From: Rachicladosporium sp. CCFEE 5018
Taxonomy: Eukaryota; Ascomycota; Dothideomycetes; Cladosporiales; Cladosporiaceae
Direction of reading: 5' to 3'
DNA length: 64,000 bases
Assembly (NCBI GenBank): GCA_002077045.2
Contig: KZ111142.1
Coordinates: 274,411-338,410, forward strand
The first letter of the stretch is position 1; each line of letters begins with the position of its first letter. The notes under the pieces are model-generated. The model was not told where the DNA came from, ran no database searches, and saw only the letters and a list, made by a program, of their open reading frames with translations. Positions 1 to 11,077 of the stretch are shown here, one piece after another. A program made the translations under genes and the position numbers.

Positions 1-195
1 ACTTGCATGGGACGCGGCACAAGGCCATTTCCTGTTTCATGCAGCAGCCCCTCTCTGAGTTGCTGTATGATGGTTGACGATCTTCTCGATTGATAAGGCT
101 ATGCCGAAGAGCTACATTGCAATTCACACAAATCGCATTGGCGTTGGCGGTATAGGGACGACTGACGAGTTGAATCCCATCTGCCATTCGCAGCC
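1..195. other. 5' flank of the Mug190-like gene
   Basis: No supported gene. It precedes the predicted start codon at 196, whose context (cagccATGg) is a good fungal initiation context. Short ORFs that begin here have no recognisable content. Confidence 0.4.
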
Positions 196-3100
196 ATGGC
201 GGACGTCCCAGAGTCGCAGAAAGTCGGGCCAGGCGCGCATGTACGTGAAGGAGCAAACAAATCGCGTGACATCTACTAACAAGATGGCAGTACTCCGGCA
301 AAAACAAGATACCCACAGTCGGCCAATTCATTGAGCGCCTTGATCGCGACAAGAAAGCCCGTGATGCCCAAGTGGACCAACAAGCCAAGCTGGGCGGCGG
401 CAGCGATGTCCAGACCCACAAGAACGCACCTCCCACGGCCAAGGAGAATCAACAAACCGTCACAGATCCCACGACAGGGAAGCAGGTTGTCATAGAGAAT
501 GTGAACGAGACTATGATAGACCGGGCTAAGAACCCCATGCTTTCAGTCCCGAATGCCAATCTCGGCAGGGAAACTACAGTCAAGACTGATAGCTCAATGA
601 AGAATCCAGAGTACAAGGAGAAGCAAGATATCACTGCACCTCCGGATCCTGTCGCTGAGGGAAGTACGAGCGATGTCCCTATCCATGGGGAAAAGACGAA
701 CATCCTCTTCCACCCCACGCCGAGTGTCAGCTATGAGCCGATGTTCAATCGCATGGAGGAGAGAGGACTGTACCTGATCGGAGGGATCTTCTTCTCCATC
801 ATCATTGTGGGCAAGACATTTGGCGGGAAGTACCTCGGGCTGATACCGCTGGCCGCTTGTGTGGCTAGTGGAGTATGGCTATGGATCAAGGAGATGGTGA
901 GGTCTGGACGCGAGGTGGAGTGGAGTAGTGAGAAGGAGCGAGGCCAGACTGCGACTGCCAATTTATTGCCGGAGAGTGTAGAGTGGATGAATACCCTGCT
1001 TGCGATTGTGTGGGGTCTGGTCAATCCGGACATGTTCGTTGCTGTTGGTGATACCCTTGAAGATGTCATGCAGGCTTCAGTGCCAGGCGTGATTGAGAAT
1101 GTGAGAGTCGCAGAGATCGACCAAGGATCGAACCCGATACGGATCTTGAGCTTGCGCGCGCTGCCAGATGATCACATGAAGGAATTGAAGAAGGCTATAC
1201 ATGAGGAGAACAAGAAGACGAAAGACCCACAGGAGGCTGCAGCCGATGAGGAGGGAGGCGACTACTACAACCTCGAGATCTCATTCGCATATCACGCAGA
1301 GCCGACCGGCAAGCGTGCGTCGGACAAGGTATGCTACTGTGCTCACAAGAAATGTATGCTGCTTACTGACTTCCCACCAGGCACGAAACATGCACATGCA
1401 GCTCGTCTTCTATCTCGGCATCAAGGGCCTTTTCGGCGTGCCTTTACCTATCTTCGTCGAGCTTCAAGAGCTTGTAGGCACGATTCGCTTACGCATGGCC
1501 ATGACACCCGAGCCGCCTTTCCTCAAAACCCTAACGTTCACCCTCATGGGCGTGCCACACGTCACTGCTGGCTGCATACCGATGGTGTCGAAGGGCGTGA
1601 ACATCCTGAATCTGCCACTCATCTCGAACTTCGTCAACTATGCAATTGGTGCTGCTGCGAGCATGTACGTCGCACCGAAGAGCATGAGTCTCGACATGCG
1701 AGCTATGCTACAGGGCGACGATATCACCAAGGATGTTGCGGCGCTTGGTGTGCTGTGGATCCGAATTCACCGGGCTGTGGGATTGAGCAAACAGGATAAG
1801 AGAGGCTCGAAGCATGGAGGCAGTGATGTGAGTGTCTCCCGCGCAAACGCCCATGCACACCAAATACTAACATTATGTGCAGCCTTACATCACACTAACA
1901 TTCAGCAAATACGGCAAGCCTATGTACTGCACACGAGTAATTACAGACGACCTGAATCCGATCTGGGAGGAGACCACGGCTCTTCTTGTCACGCCCGAGC
2001 TCATCAAAGCTGACGAGAACCTGTCTGTCGAGCTCTGGGACAGTGATCGCCACTCCGCCGACGACATCGTCGGCAAGATCGAGCTGAGCATCCAGAAGAT
2101 GATCCAGCACCCCGGCAAGATGTACCCACAAGTCTCGAAACTCCAAGGCATGGACGTCGATTCCGAGATGCCCGGTGAGCTACGATGGGAAGTCGGCTAC
2201 TTCGGCAAACCTCAATTCCGCCCTGCACTGCGCACTGATGGTAAGAACAAAGCGCTGCCAGATGTACTGCGGGATCGTCCCGAGCTTCAAGATGAGAAGG
2301 GGACGGCGAACACCACGACTGATGATGCTGTGCAACATACGCCACCTGATCCGTTGTGGCCGAGCGGAATCTGCTCTATCGTTGTGCATCAGATCGTCAA
2401 TCTCGAGCTCGAGAACATCAAAGGCTCTGAGGGCAATCGCAAGGGCCGTGAATACGAGCCTGCGAAGGCATACGGGGAGTCCACTGAGGAAGAGGGATCG
2501 ACACTGCCAACAAGCTACTGCACGATTCTGTACAACGACGAGCTGGTCTATCGCACCCGTGCCAAGGCGGTCAGCAGCAAGCCCATCTTCAACGCTGGGA
2601 CCGAACGCTTCGTGCGAGACTGGAGGAGCACGATCGTCACAGTCACGGTCCGGGACAGCAGACATCGTGAGCACGATCCTATCCTCGGAGTGGTGCCATT
2701 GAAACTTTCCGACATCCTCGATAACTCCTCACAAGTCACTCGTTGGTATCCTCTGGACGGTGGCATTGGCTTCGGCCGCATCCGCATCAGCCTACTCTTC
2801 CGCTCTATCGAAACACGCCTCCCACCTCAGCAACTCGGCTGGGACGTCGGTACCTTCCTCTTCACTAGCGATCGCGTCACAGCGAAAGGCTACAACCACC
2901 ACGCCCGCATCAAGCTTCGTACTGGTGGTTCCAGCGGGAAGATCGGCCGCGCTGCATGCCATAACATGGGTAATGGCGAATCAGGCTACTATTGGGACAT
3001 GGCGAAGGCGAGCAAAGGTGGGGCGGAGAACTCGATCCGTCTGCCAGTGAAGTACCGCTACCGCAGCCCGGTGGTATTCGAGCTCCACGTCCAAGGAAAA

Positions 3101-4063
3101 CGAAAGGCAGACGCTGTTGCAGTGCTCTGGCTCCACACTCTCGTCGACAATGAGAATGAGGACATCGATCTTCCAATCTACCAGACTTCTGCGACTGCCC
3201 GACTGACGCAAAACTACATCACCGAGGCTATGGTCAAGGAGGGCGGACTAGAAGGCTTGGATGACATGAAAGAGATCGGTCGTCTGCAATTCTCTGGCCG
3301 CTTCAAGATGGGCATGGATGACAGTCACGAAGCTTTCGTAAGCGATAACAACTCTCGCGAAACCTTCGAGACCTGGGAAGCCTGTCTCGCAGAAGGCGTT
3401 CGCACGAAGCAAGTCGAGAAAGAAATGCCCGATCGCGTCGCCACACTCCACGAGGAGTCTCTCACTCAAGGTCGGGACATCCTGAAAGAGACCGATCCCG
3501 ACGAGAAACAAAAATGGCTGGCCAAGACCGGCACAGACTGGAGCGGAGCCTTCGGCGACGACCCAAAGAACATTGCCGAAGGCAAGGGCAAGCGACGGAA
3601 ACGCGCCTCCTCCGGCCCTCACCCAGACGGCCCCCTAGAAGGCCCAGACATCTCCGACCGCGACTACGATTCGAACCTCACGGCCGAAGAATCCGACGCC
3701 TCGTCCGACATTGGCATCCTCAACCCCTCCAGTTCCAACTCCCCCAAAGCCGGGCGGAAATCCTTCGGCGCGGCGTCCATGCGCTCGAATGCTTCTGGCT
3801 GGACAGCCGGAACTAATGATACGAGTAATACTGCGAATACGTATGATACGAATAACACGAATGGGAGTAATGATAAGGAGGGGAATAAGGCTAATAAGCG
3901 GACTGAAGAGAGGAAGCAGAGGGGTTTGATGCAGTGGAAGCCGGCGAGGAATTTGAAGTTTGCGAAGAATGAGGGGAAGATTGGGATAAGGAAGTTGAAG
4001 AATCGATTGACTGGGGGACTGGATGGGCGGCAGCCGGGAGTGGAGACGGAGACGGGTGCGTAG
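196..4063 (+). CDS. Tricalbin-like SMP/C2-domain protein (Mug190 type)
   Basis: Predicted exons 196-240, 291-1328, 1381-1827 and 1883-4063, joined in frame by three GT..AG introns of 50, 52 and 55 nt with CTAAC-like branch points; about 1236 residues. An N-terminal basic region is followed by a hydrophobic hairpin (about 783-895), then an SMP-like lipid-binding region beginning ESVEWMNTLLAIVWG, then at least two C2-like segments (PYITLTFSKYGKPMYCTRV with NPIWEE; later CTILYNDELVYRTRA with KPIFNAGTERF). The tail is rich in Ser, Asn and charged residues. Family knowledge: such proteins tether the ER to the plasma membrane and move lipids; the Schizosaccharomyces pombe homologue is the meiotically upregulated gene mug190. 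The ATG at 196 is chosen because exon 1 splices in frame to YSGKNKIPTVGQFIERLD, a plausible conserved N-terminus. Function is by homology only. Confidence 0.85.
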
Positions 4064-4627
4064 AACCGACGAGAGGGGAATGGAGAGGCTTGCGGTGGAG
4101 CTGCTGGGCGGTTTGCGTGGTGTTGAAGCGTTATCGTGTGGCCGTGTATCGCTGGAGCACTCAGATAATGAGGTACCGAGCGGCGTGATATCGTATCAGT
4201 TTCTGAAAGACATTGACCTGCTACACCCATCTGCTCGCACGCGTTCGGATGTACACATATCTTCTTGGCCTTTACCAAACTTCACAACGTCAAAAGAGCT
4301 CTTGGCCACTCCTATGCGTTTGGCTGTAGCAGCTAATACAGACAGGGCACATAAGCGAGGCATGTCCCGCTGCCGTGTCCGAGATTGATGCAAAAGTCTC
4401 ACCTCTGAGGTGATTGCAACCAAAGACTCACTTGCGGCGCAACCAATAGTCGCTCAGGTCTGAGACAGGACACATCGGAGAGGCTAGGGACGAGTGCATT
4501 ACGATTACGATTACTGTTATTACCTAGCAAGAAGCTATACGCAAGAGCTCAAACTCGTTGATTCCCGCCTCCCAGACTCCAGGTTGTGATTTTACTCATG
4601 TCATCCCTGTCATCAATATTGACTCCT
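4064..4627. other. Intergenic, convergent 3' ends
   Basis: Lies between the stop of the Mug190-like gene and the stop of the minus-strand proline-rich ORF. Holds no supported gene, only probable 3' UTR and terminator sequence. Confidence 0.5.
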
Positions 4628-5392
4628 TCAGCCGTCCAGACTCACCTGGCACCATCCATCCGTGCTGTTCTCGCACGTCGTGCCCTCATCCAGATCCCTA
4701 CCAGCACAGTATCTCCCATTCATGGGCGATGGCGGCGGCCCACCAGGCGAAGGTCGCGGAGGCGGTCGGGGACAAGGTGGTCTGGGGACGGGCCACTGTA
4801 AGCGATTCACTAGCCAGGTGACGTCTTCGTACAGCCTGCTCAGTGCAGGAGCAAGGAAGGTATAGTCGGTGCCATTGTGAACGTCGTCAGAGACGCGGAC
4901 GGGCTGCAGAGCCTCGGGAGGTACAGCTGGATGCGGATGAGGTGGGACCCTAGGGCTCGCAGGCGGGCTTGAGAGAGCCTTGTTGAGGTCTGGCAGGCTG
5001 GAAGACGCGCTTCGGGGCCGCGGAGCAGGAGGTGGCAAAGGAGGAAGCCGCGTCGGAGGGACGGGTGGGTCGGCGTCGATGGTCGCTGAGGGCTGATCGA
5101 TAGCGTTCCTGGGCCGCGGAGCAGAAGGCGGCAGGGGCGGTAAGGGCGTTCGGGGGACCGGCGGATCGGCGTCAATGAAGTCGACCTTCCAGAAGCAGAC
5201 GTCCTTTGGCGGGCGCGGCGCGGACGGCGGAAGTGGAGGCAGTGGAGTTGGAGGTACTGGCGGATCTACATCCCATGCCTTCTGATCGTACATGATTGGA
5301 AACTCGGTCCACGAGTACGTAGGACGCGACTCGTACTTGAGGTACTTTGGCAGTTCGGCACGACCCTTGAGGTTGATGGCGGTCATGACCAT
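4628..5392 (-). CDS. Hypothetical proline-rich protein with three internal repeats
   Basis: Single 254-codon ORF, not recognised. After an N-terminal stretch (MVMTAINLKGRAELPKYLKY) it carries three copies of a module reading roughly D-x-DPPVPPTPLPPLPPSAPRP, spaced by 10-14 non-repetitive residues, then further Pro-rich sequence and a short non-repetitive C-terminus with three Cys. PPxPP tracts of this type can bind SH3, WW or profilin domains, but no partner is visible. An upstream minus-strand frame (about 5393-5634) has a hydrophobic stretch that could be a spliced signal peptide exon; I could not join it convincingly. Its coding status rests on ORF length and the maintained repeat frame, and a chance GC-rich ORF is possible. 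Confidence 0.4.
   Translation of the reverse strand: MVMTAINLKGRAELPKYLKYESRPTYSWTEFPIMYDQKAWDVDPPVPPTPLPPLPPSAPRPPKDVCFWKVDFIDADPPVPRTPLPPLPPSAPRPRNAIDQPSATIDADPPVPPTRLPPLPPPAPRPRSASSSLPDLNKALSSPPASPRVPPHPHPAVPPEALQPVRVSDDVHNGTDYTFLAPALSRLYEDVTWLVNRLQWPVPRPPCPRPPPRPSPGGPPPSPMNGRYCAGRDLDEGTTCENSTDGWCQVSLDG
5018..5275. repeat. Three imperfect ~66-bp repeats in the proline-rich ORF
   Basis: Copies lie near 5018-5083, 5111-5176 and 5210-5275. Each begins with a G/C-rich block resembling ggccgcggagcaggaggtgg and ends in ggcgtcgatg-like sequence. The period is about 93-99 bp, a multiple of three, so the encoded repeats stay in one frame. Confidence 0.6.
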
Positions 5393-6371
5393 GGTCTGAT
5401 GGTAATTTCGAAGGATAGAAGTCGATCGATGCCAGGGCTCGTAGCGGTCGATGGACTAGGGTAAGTTTCGGTATGTAGCAACAAGAAAGCAGGAAGAAAC
5501 AGCAAGGCGAGGCAGAAGAAATAGTTGCCGAGCAGGCATCTGCTCGTGCGGTGAACATCATCCTGATTACGAGTCGACGAGGTGTCCGCGTAGCTGAGCC
5601 TCTTATCCTCTCGTTCGATGCAGTAGAGCAGCATTGACCCGGACTTGCAGCGGTGTCAAAGTTACATCGAGCATGTGGCAGTCTATGTTGTGGTGCTGCA
5701 TTAACAGAGAACGAGGTAGAAAAAGGAAAGCAGCTTCCATGCCGTGAGTAAGAAAGAATGAAAGTCTACCAGAAATGCGAAGTTATACACATATGGGGAG
5801 GGAATGTTGTAAAGGCGAGCACGAATGTCGCTTGATCATGGCAAATGCCTACCTGTTACACTCAGCAGGCTCGCAAACAACTGCAAACCCAGTCATTGCC
5901 GCAGGAACATCACATCGGAGCCAAATCAACCCCAGCTTACCATCGCGGCGATGGCTAACAAAGTGAGGTGTCCGCAGGGCGATGGGAGGTAACAGTAGTA
6001 GAAACTTTAGCGACTCCACGTCACGCTCTGTGGGCTCTGAAATTCGTGACGAGCAGACGCCGTTGACTGGTCTCTATCATGAGCACAATCTTCTTGAGGC
6101 TCTCCCAGCCGAATCCTGCAAGATTTGTATTTGATGTTGGATAATAGAGAGGGTGTAAAGACGAAGTGACGTGAAGTGAGGCAAGATATGTGCACAGACC
6201 ACGTCTAAGCGGACTGTTTACCGTTTGTCTCTTCCCAGCTTCGACTTTGCACGACTATATAGAGGTATTACGGTACAGTCTGACGATACCACTGGCACAT
6301 CCATTTGACACTCCTAATGACGAAGACAGGTGACCGACTTTCCCAATGAGCGTACATGCACACAAGTACGT
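5393..6371. other. Intergenic region
   Basis: About 980 bp upstream of the proline-rich ORF and downstream of the dioxygenase stop. Only short ORFs without recognisable content are present. Confidence 0.4.
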
Positions 6372-7523
6372 CTAGTCATGCCCCTCGAACTCGGTCTCAT
6401 AAGGTCTCTCAGCACGCGGTGTCAACCTCGCGAGGTGACGTCGAGAGCCATCCTGCCAGTCCAGGATGGCGCTGTGGGCCGTGATCCTGTTATCCCACAC
6501 GACGACCGTGCCTTTCTCCCACTTGACTCTCGCATGGAAATCGGCACCGAGCGCGATGTGCTTGTACAGGAAGTCCAGCAGCATGTCACTCTCCTCCTTC
6601 TTCAGGCCGACAATACGGCGAGTGAACTGTGGGTTCACGAATAGTGCCTTCTCGCCGGTTGCTGGGTGAGTACGCACGAGAGGATGCACGTTGGCGACTG
6701 GCTCGCGACGGACGATGGAGCCGCGAGCGAGAGCTGCAGCTGCTTGCTCGTGTCCAGAGTGGATTGCCTTGAGACCGTGAAGGCGTTGTCGGAAGGCTGG
6801 GCTGAGACGCTGGTAGGCGACAGCCATGTTTGCGAAGAGAGTGTCGCCACCTGCTGCCGGACCGTCAAGAAGGTAGAGGAAGGTGGTGCCAGGAGGCTGC
6901 ATCTCGTAGGTGACATCAGAGTGCCAGGTAATACTGTTTGTGCGCTCCTGGAAGAAGTCCTGCACTGTGGTGTCGTCGGCCGAGCGATGCACGAGATGGA
7001 CCTTAGGGTAGCCCTTCGGTGCACCCGAGGCTGGGTGGATGTGCGAGGGACCGAAGTACTCAGCTACCTTGAGTGCTTCGTCGATGGGCAGATCGGCGAA
7101 GTCCTGGGCTCGGAAGGCAACGACCTTGTGCTTGGCAACGAAGAGGGCGAGTTCGTCCTTGCCAGCGTCGCTGAGCTTCGAGAGCTGAATGCCGCTCACC
7201 TCAGTGCCGATGTTGCCGGTGATCTCCTTGACCTCGCCACCTTTGAGCAGGTTGGCGAAGCTCGAGTCGGCATTCTTTCCGTGCTCTGTGGCCTCGAAGG
7301 GCTCGTAAGCAGGGTGTTTCTCGTCGGTCCAGTAGGGCAGATAGTTCGGGTACGACGCTGGCAGATGCTTCTCGGTACCCTTGAACTCGACGTCGTAGTT
7401 GGTGGTCTTAGCGCCTTGTGCGAAAGCCTCCTTCGACTGTGAGTCCTGTTTCTTGTCGTTGAAGTACGCTGCAGCCGCCTCAACGTGGTGAGACGGAAGC
7501 GTTTCCACAAGTCCTGGTGCCAT
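6372..7523 (-). CDS. TauD/TfdA-type alpha-ketoglutarate-dependent sulfonate dioxygenase
   Basis: Uninterrupted 383-residue protein starting MAPGLVETLPSHHVEAA. It shows the double-stranded beta-helix signature of the TauD family: iron ligands HxD in TWHSDVTYE, the distal His in WDNRITAHSAI, and an Arg (RRHLARLTPR) expected to bind the 2-oxoglutarate carboxylate. Family knowledge: these non-haem Fe(II) enzymes hydroxylate sulfonates such as taurine, releasing sulfite; the yeast relative is JLP1. Length fits fungal members. The longer frame reaching 7874 is rejected because the conserved protein begins at 7523 and the upstream part looks like leader. The gene is divergent from the Dal5-family transporter at 8848, an arrangement that fits sulfonate uptake plus desulfonation. 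Exact substrate is unproven. Confidence 0.9.
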   Translation of the reverse strand: MAPGLVETLPSHHVEAAAAYFNDKKQDSQSKEAFAQGAKTTNYDVEFKGTEKHLPASYPNYLPYWTDEKHPAYEPFEATEHGKNADSSFANLLKGGEVKEITGNIGTEVSGIQLSKLSDAGKDELALFVAKHKVVAFRAQDFADLPIDEALKVAEYFGPSHIHPASGAPKGYPKVHLVHRSADDTTVQDFFQERTNSITWHSDVTYEMQPPGTTFLYLLDGPAAGGDTLFANMAVAYQRLSPAFRQRLHGLKAIHSGHEQAAAALARGSIVRREPVANVHPLVRTHPATGEKALFVNPQFTRRIVGLKKEESDMLLDFLYKHIALGADFHARVKWEKGTVVVWDNRITAHSAILDWQDGSRRHLARLTPRAERPYETEFEGHD

Positions 7524-8847
7524 GATGTGATATGTGTAAAAGCTAGACAGATAGATGGAATGGAGAGAAAGGAATAAGAAGTGTCTTATTCGAGGGTATG
7601 TACATTCAAAAGTGAATGCCGTGAGAGTAGAGAAGGACTCATATAACACCGCCCACCGATTTCGGCAATCGCGGCACCTTCTGCTGAAAGTACGAAGCTG
7701 ATCGCACACCACGACGTAGTGCCAGAGTAGCGGAGACTTGCAACCTACCTGATTAGTGCAGCTCCAGGTAGTACTCATCACTCCGCGAGATGGCGTATGA
7801 AGCTCCATTGGACTTTCAAGCTGAATTCGCCACCAACCGAGGAAATCGCGAACGTTGGAAGACACGAGGAACATCGCATCTACACAACTACAACTACACC
7901 CTATTGCCCTGGCGGACGTCCGATCCTAGATTTCGAGTACATTTACTCATCGACAGCAGAAGACTGACAACTGCCAGAGCAAGGGATGCATGCCACAGAC
8001 GACGTCCTCGGGCACTTCTGTGACTGACGCGACTGTGAGGAATTATCAATCACGATTGGAACGAGCTCCGGCGCCCTTCGAAATGAGATCAACCGGTGTC
8101 ATTCCACTGGTCAATACCACCAAACGTGTCTAGCAGGTGGCTATCGCGTGGGAACTCTGCGGGACTTGTTCGCAGATCTCCATCACGCAATCGCTGTGGA
8201 CATCACATCATCGGCCTATTCGGGAAGATATGCCTTGGCTACTACAACGTCAGCTATCATGCTGCAGGGCTCTGTAGCACGTCCAGGGCGATGGCAACAT
8301 CGCTGTCAATGCCCACCCAAGCTCTCTCGTAAGCCACGGCGCACAACAAGACATGGACTTGTCAGGCTTGAAGAATCGTGGCAGCGTGGCCTCGTGGCAT
8401 TGAGTTCTTGATCCAGAGGACTTGTGCATGGTATCTGCGTAGTGAGATTGACGAGAGCTTCGACGCATGGTAGATATTACTGGGGGCTCTAGACGCAGCC
8501 CTGCCGATAAGAGACCGTCTATCTGCTGATGCCGTGGAGACACCATCGCGCTCTACGCGTTCATCGGCTGTTCTTAGGTCTTTCCTCTCGATCTCCACCC
8601 AGGGCTAGTGTGAGACGCAATGTTTCCGGGACCGACTTGTCACGCTACGCACATCGAGGCGTCGAGTCGCGACCCGCCATCGATCGCGTGCTCCGTCTAG
8701 CTACGCCAAAAGTTTTCTTTTCCCAGCGTTCTATAACCGAGTGAGATCCTCATGAGATTTAGATGCACTCGGCTTGTCAACGAACCCGACTTCGCATTAG
8801 AAGCGCTACCAAATCGTTCCATTGCCACAGGCCAAGCATCGTCCACA
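7524..8847. promoter_or_regulatory. Divergent intergenic region between the dioxygenase and the MFS transporter
   Basis: About 1.3 kb between two divergently transcribed starts, so it must contain both promoters. I did not find a clear CACGTG or other known sulfur-regulator site by eye. The right part, from 7842, is included in the duplicated segment and holds most of the differences between the copies. Confidence 0.5.
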
Positions 8848-11077
8848 ATGGGGGTCACTGATTTCATCAAGGGCTCTGCGGGCACCGCACCTCCAGACAG
8901 CAAAGAGATAACGGACACGTCGTCGGGTTCAGAGGTCGTGCACGATCTGTTCAAACCCAAGGGCGGTCGTGAGGCTACCTTCGATGCCAGCTCATCCGAG
9001 GTATCGTTCTACGCCCCCATCGAGAGCTATGAGGGCATACATCGCTACGACCCAAAGTTCGAATGGGAGCCTCAAGAAGAGCGTCGCATCGTCCGCAAGA
9101 TTGACTACAAGATCTGCGCCTGGGTGTGCTTGATGTTCTTCGCGCTCCAACTCGACAGAGGCAACATCTCACAGGCGCTGTCCGACAACATGCTCAAGGT
9201 ACGAGCATACCTGTTCGCCATGTCAACCGACATTGACGACTCACTATATGCTCACCTATCTATCAGGATCTTCACATGACTACCAACGATTATAATACTG
9301 GTACGCTCTGCGCTCTGACCGCTCAGCTAACATAGCAGCTGACCAATGTCTTGTCGCACAGGCCAGACTATCTTCTATCTTTCCTTCCTTTGCGCTGAGC
9401 TGCCGTCTCAGCTCATCAGCAAGAAGATCGGTCCCGACAACTGGATCCCCATCCAGATGGTCAGCTGGAGTCTGGTCGCAAGCTGCCAGGCGTTCATGAG
9501 GGGAAGAAGCGGCTTCTGGGCTTGCAGAGCGCTCCTGGGTATGATCGAGGGAGGCTTCATTCCCGATAACATTTTGTATCTGAGCTATTTTTATACGGGA
9601 TCTGAGCTCCCGATCCGACTATCGTTCTTCTGGTGAGTATGGTGCAAGCTGCACGACCACAAGTCAATAGCTGATATCCTCAGGTTCGCTTTCCAGTTCA
9701 CCAACATTGTGTCTGCGTTCTTGGCCTACGGTATCCTGCACATGCGAGGCATCAACGGATTACCCGGCTGGGCGTGGCTTTTCGCATTGGGTAATTCATA
9801 GCAAGGTCAGGTCTTTGGGTCTCGGACTGACATGATCTCCAGAGGGCACTCTCACCGGAATCATCGGCGTCATCTCCTGGTTTTACCTTCCACCTTCGCC
9901 GACTCAGACAACAAGCAAGTTCCGTGGTAAGGATGGCTGGTTCAACGAGCGTGAAGAGAAGATCATGGTCAACCGCATATTACGCGATGATCCGAGTGAG
10001 CAAGCCATCTTGTGCGAACCGTCGTTGTGGACTGATCTAACATCCATGAACCAGGCAAGGGCAGTATGCACAATCGTCAAGCTTTGACGCCGAAGATGCT
10101 CTGGCGCTGCTTCTGCGACTACCACATGTGGCCGATCTACCTGATCGGCATTTGCTGGCTTCTACCTTCCGTGCCCATCTCCGCCTACCTCACGCTTAAT
10201 CTCAAGGCCATCGGCTTCAAAACTTTCACAACGAATCTGCTCGTTATCCCGGCCTATGTGCTGTTCATCATCAACCTGCTCTTCTTCACATGGCTGACCG
10301 AACGACTCAACGAACGCTTCCTATTGGCTTCGATCTCGCAATGGGTGCCTTTGCCTCTATTGATCGCGCTCGAGTGTCTCCCCGCCACACGATCCCACTG
10401 GGTGACGTATGCCTTGTCTGTGCTGCTCTTCGCACAGCCATACTTTCATGCCGTCCTAGTGGCGATTACGAGTCGCAATGCCGGATCTGTGCGTACGAGA
10501 ACAGTCGCATCCGCGCTGTACAACATGACAGGTGCGTCGAAGAAAGTTCGCTTCGGATTGGCGTGTTGCTGACTCTTACACAGTCCAAGCTGGCAACATT
10601 ATCGGATCGAATGTAGGCTGTCCCCAAGAGCAACTCTGGCTATGCGTACACACTAACAGGGAGGCCAGATCTACCGCGAGCATGACAAGCCACTATATTA
10701 TACCGTGAGTCGATTCAGAGATATTCAAAGTCTTGTAAGGACCTAAGTCTGACTTTATAACAGGGTAACAAAGTCCTAATTGCATTATGCTGTTTCAATA
10801 TCTGCCTCTTTTACGGAGCTAAGATCTTCTACGTGACGATCAACAAGTGTGACTGCCCTATGTCAACGAATGCAGGTCTGAAGATACTAACAGCTATCAC
10901 AGACGGCGCGCAGCAAAATGGGATGCCATGACAAAGGAAGAGCGAGAGCACTACCTTACCACTACGAAGGATGAGGGCAACAAAAGGCAAGCCATCCGGT
11001 CCCAACGCGAATGGCGCTTTATAGTGGAAGCAACCCACTGACTTGATCATAGACTCGACTTCCGATTTGCCCACTGA
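8848..11077 (+). CDS. Dal5-family (ACS) MFS transporter, copy 1
   Basis: Predicted exons 8848-9198, 9267-9300, 9362-9632, 9684-9790, 9843-9995, 10055-10531, 10584-10612, 10669-10704, 10764-10846, 10903-10986 and 11053-11077, all in phase, giving about 549 residues. Hallmarks are the first helix ICAWVCLMFFALQLDRGNIS, then QTIFYLSFLCAELPSQLISK, FWACRALLGMIEGGFIPD, and the family-typical end GSNIYREHDKPLY ... NKRLDFRFAH. Family knowledge: fungal anion:cation symporters of this type carry allantoate, nicotinate, pantothenate and sulfonates (yeast Soa1). The last intron (10987-11052) must use a GC donor (gcaagc) to reach the conserved C-terminus; read through, the protein would instead end near 11040. 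The start at 8848 (MGVTDFIKG) is preferred to an in-frame ATG at 8752. Plasma-membrane location is inferred. Confidence 0.85.

Noticed and set aside
5772..6200. Possible small gene upstream of the dioxygenase stop
   Set aside because: Only short ORFs with no conserved content or splice logic.
6666..7442. Long plus-strand ORF opposite the TauD-type dioxygenase
   Set aside because: It is antisense to a clearly conserved enzyme and has no recognisable domain; a shadow ORF from GC-biased codons.
8848..11077. Transporter read as a nonfunctional gene because of many short ORFs
   Set aside because: Ten small introns splice in phase to a full-length family-typical protein, so the fragmentation is only introns.
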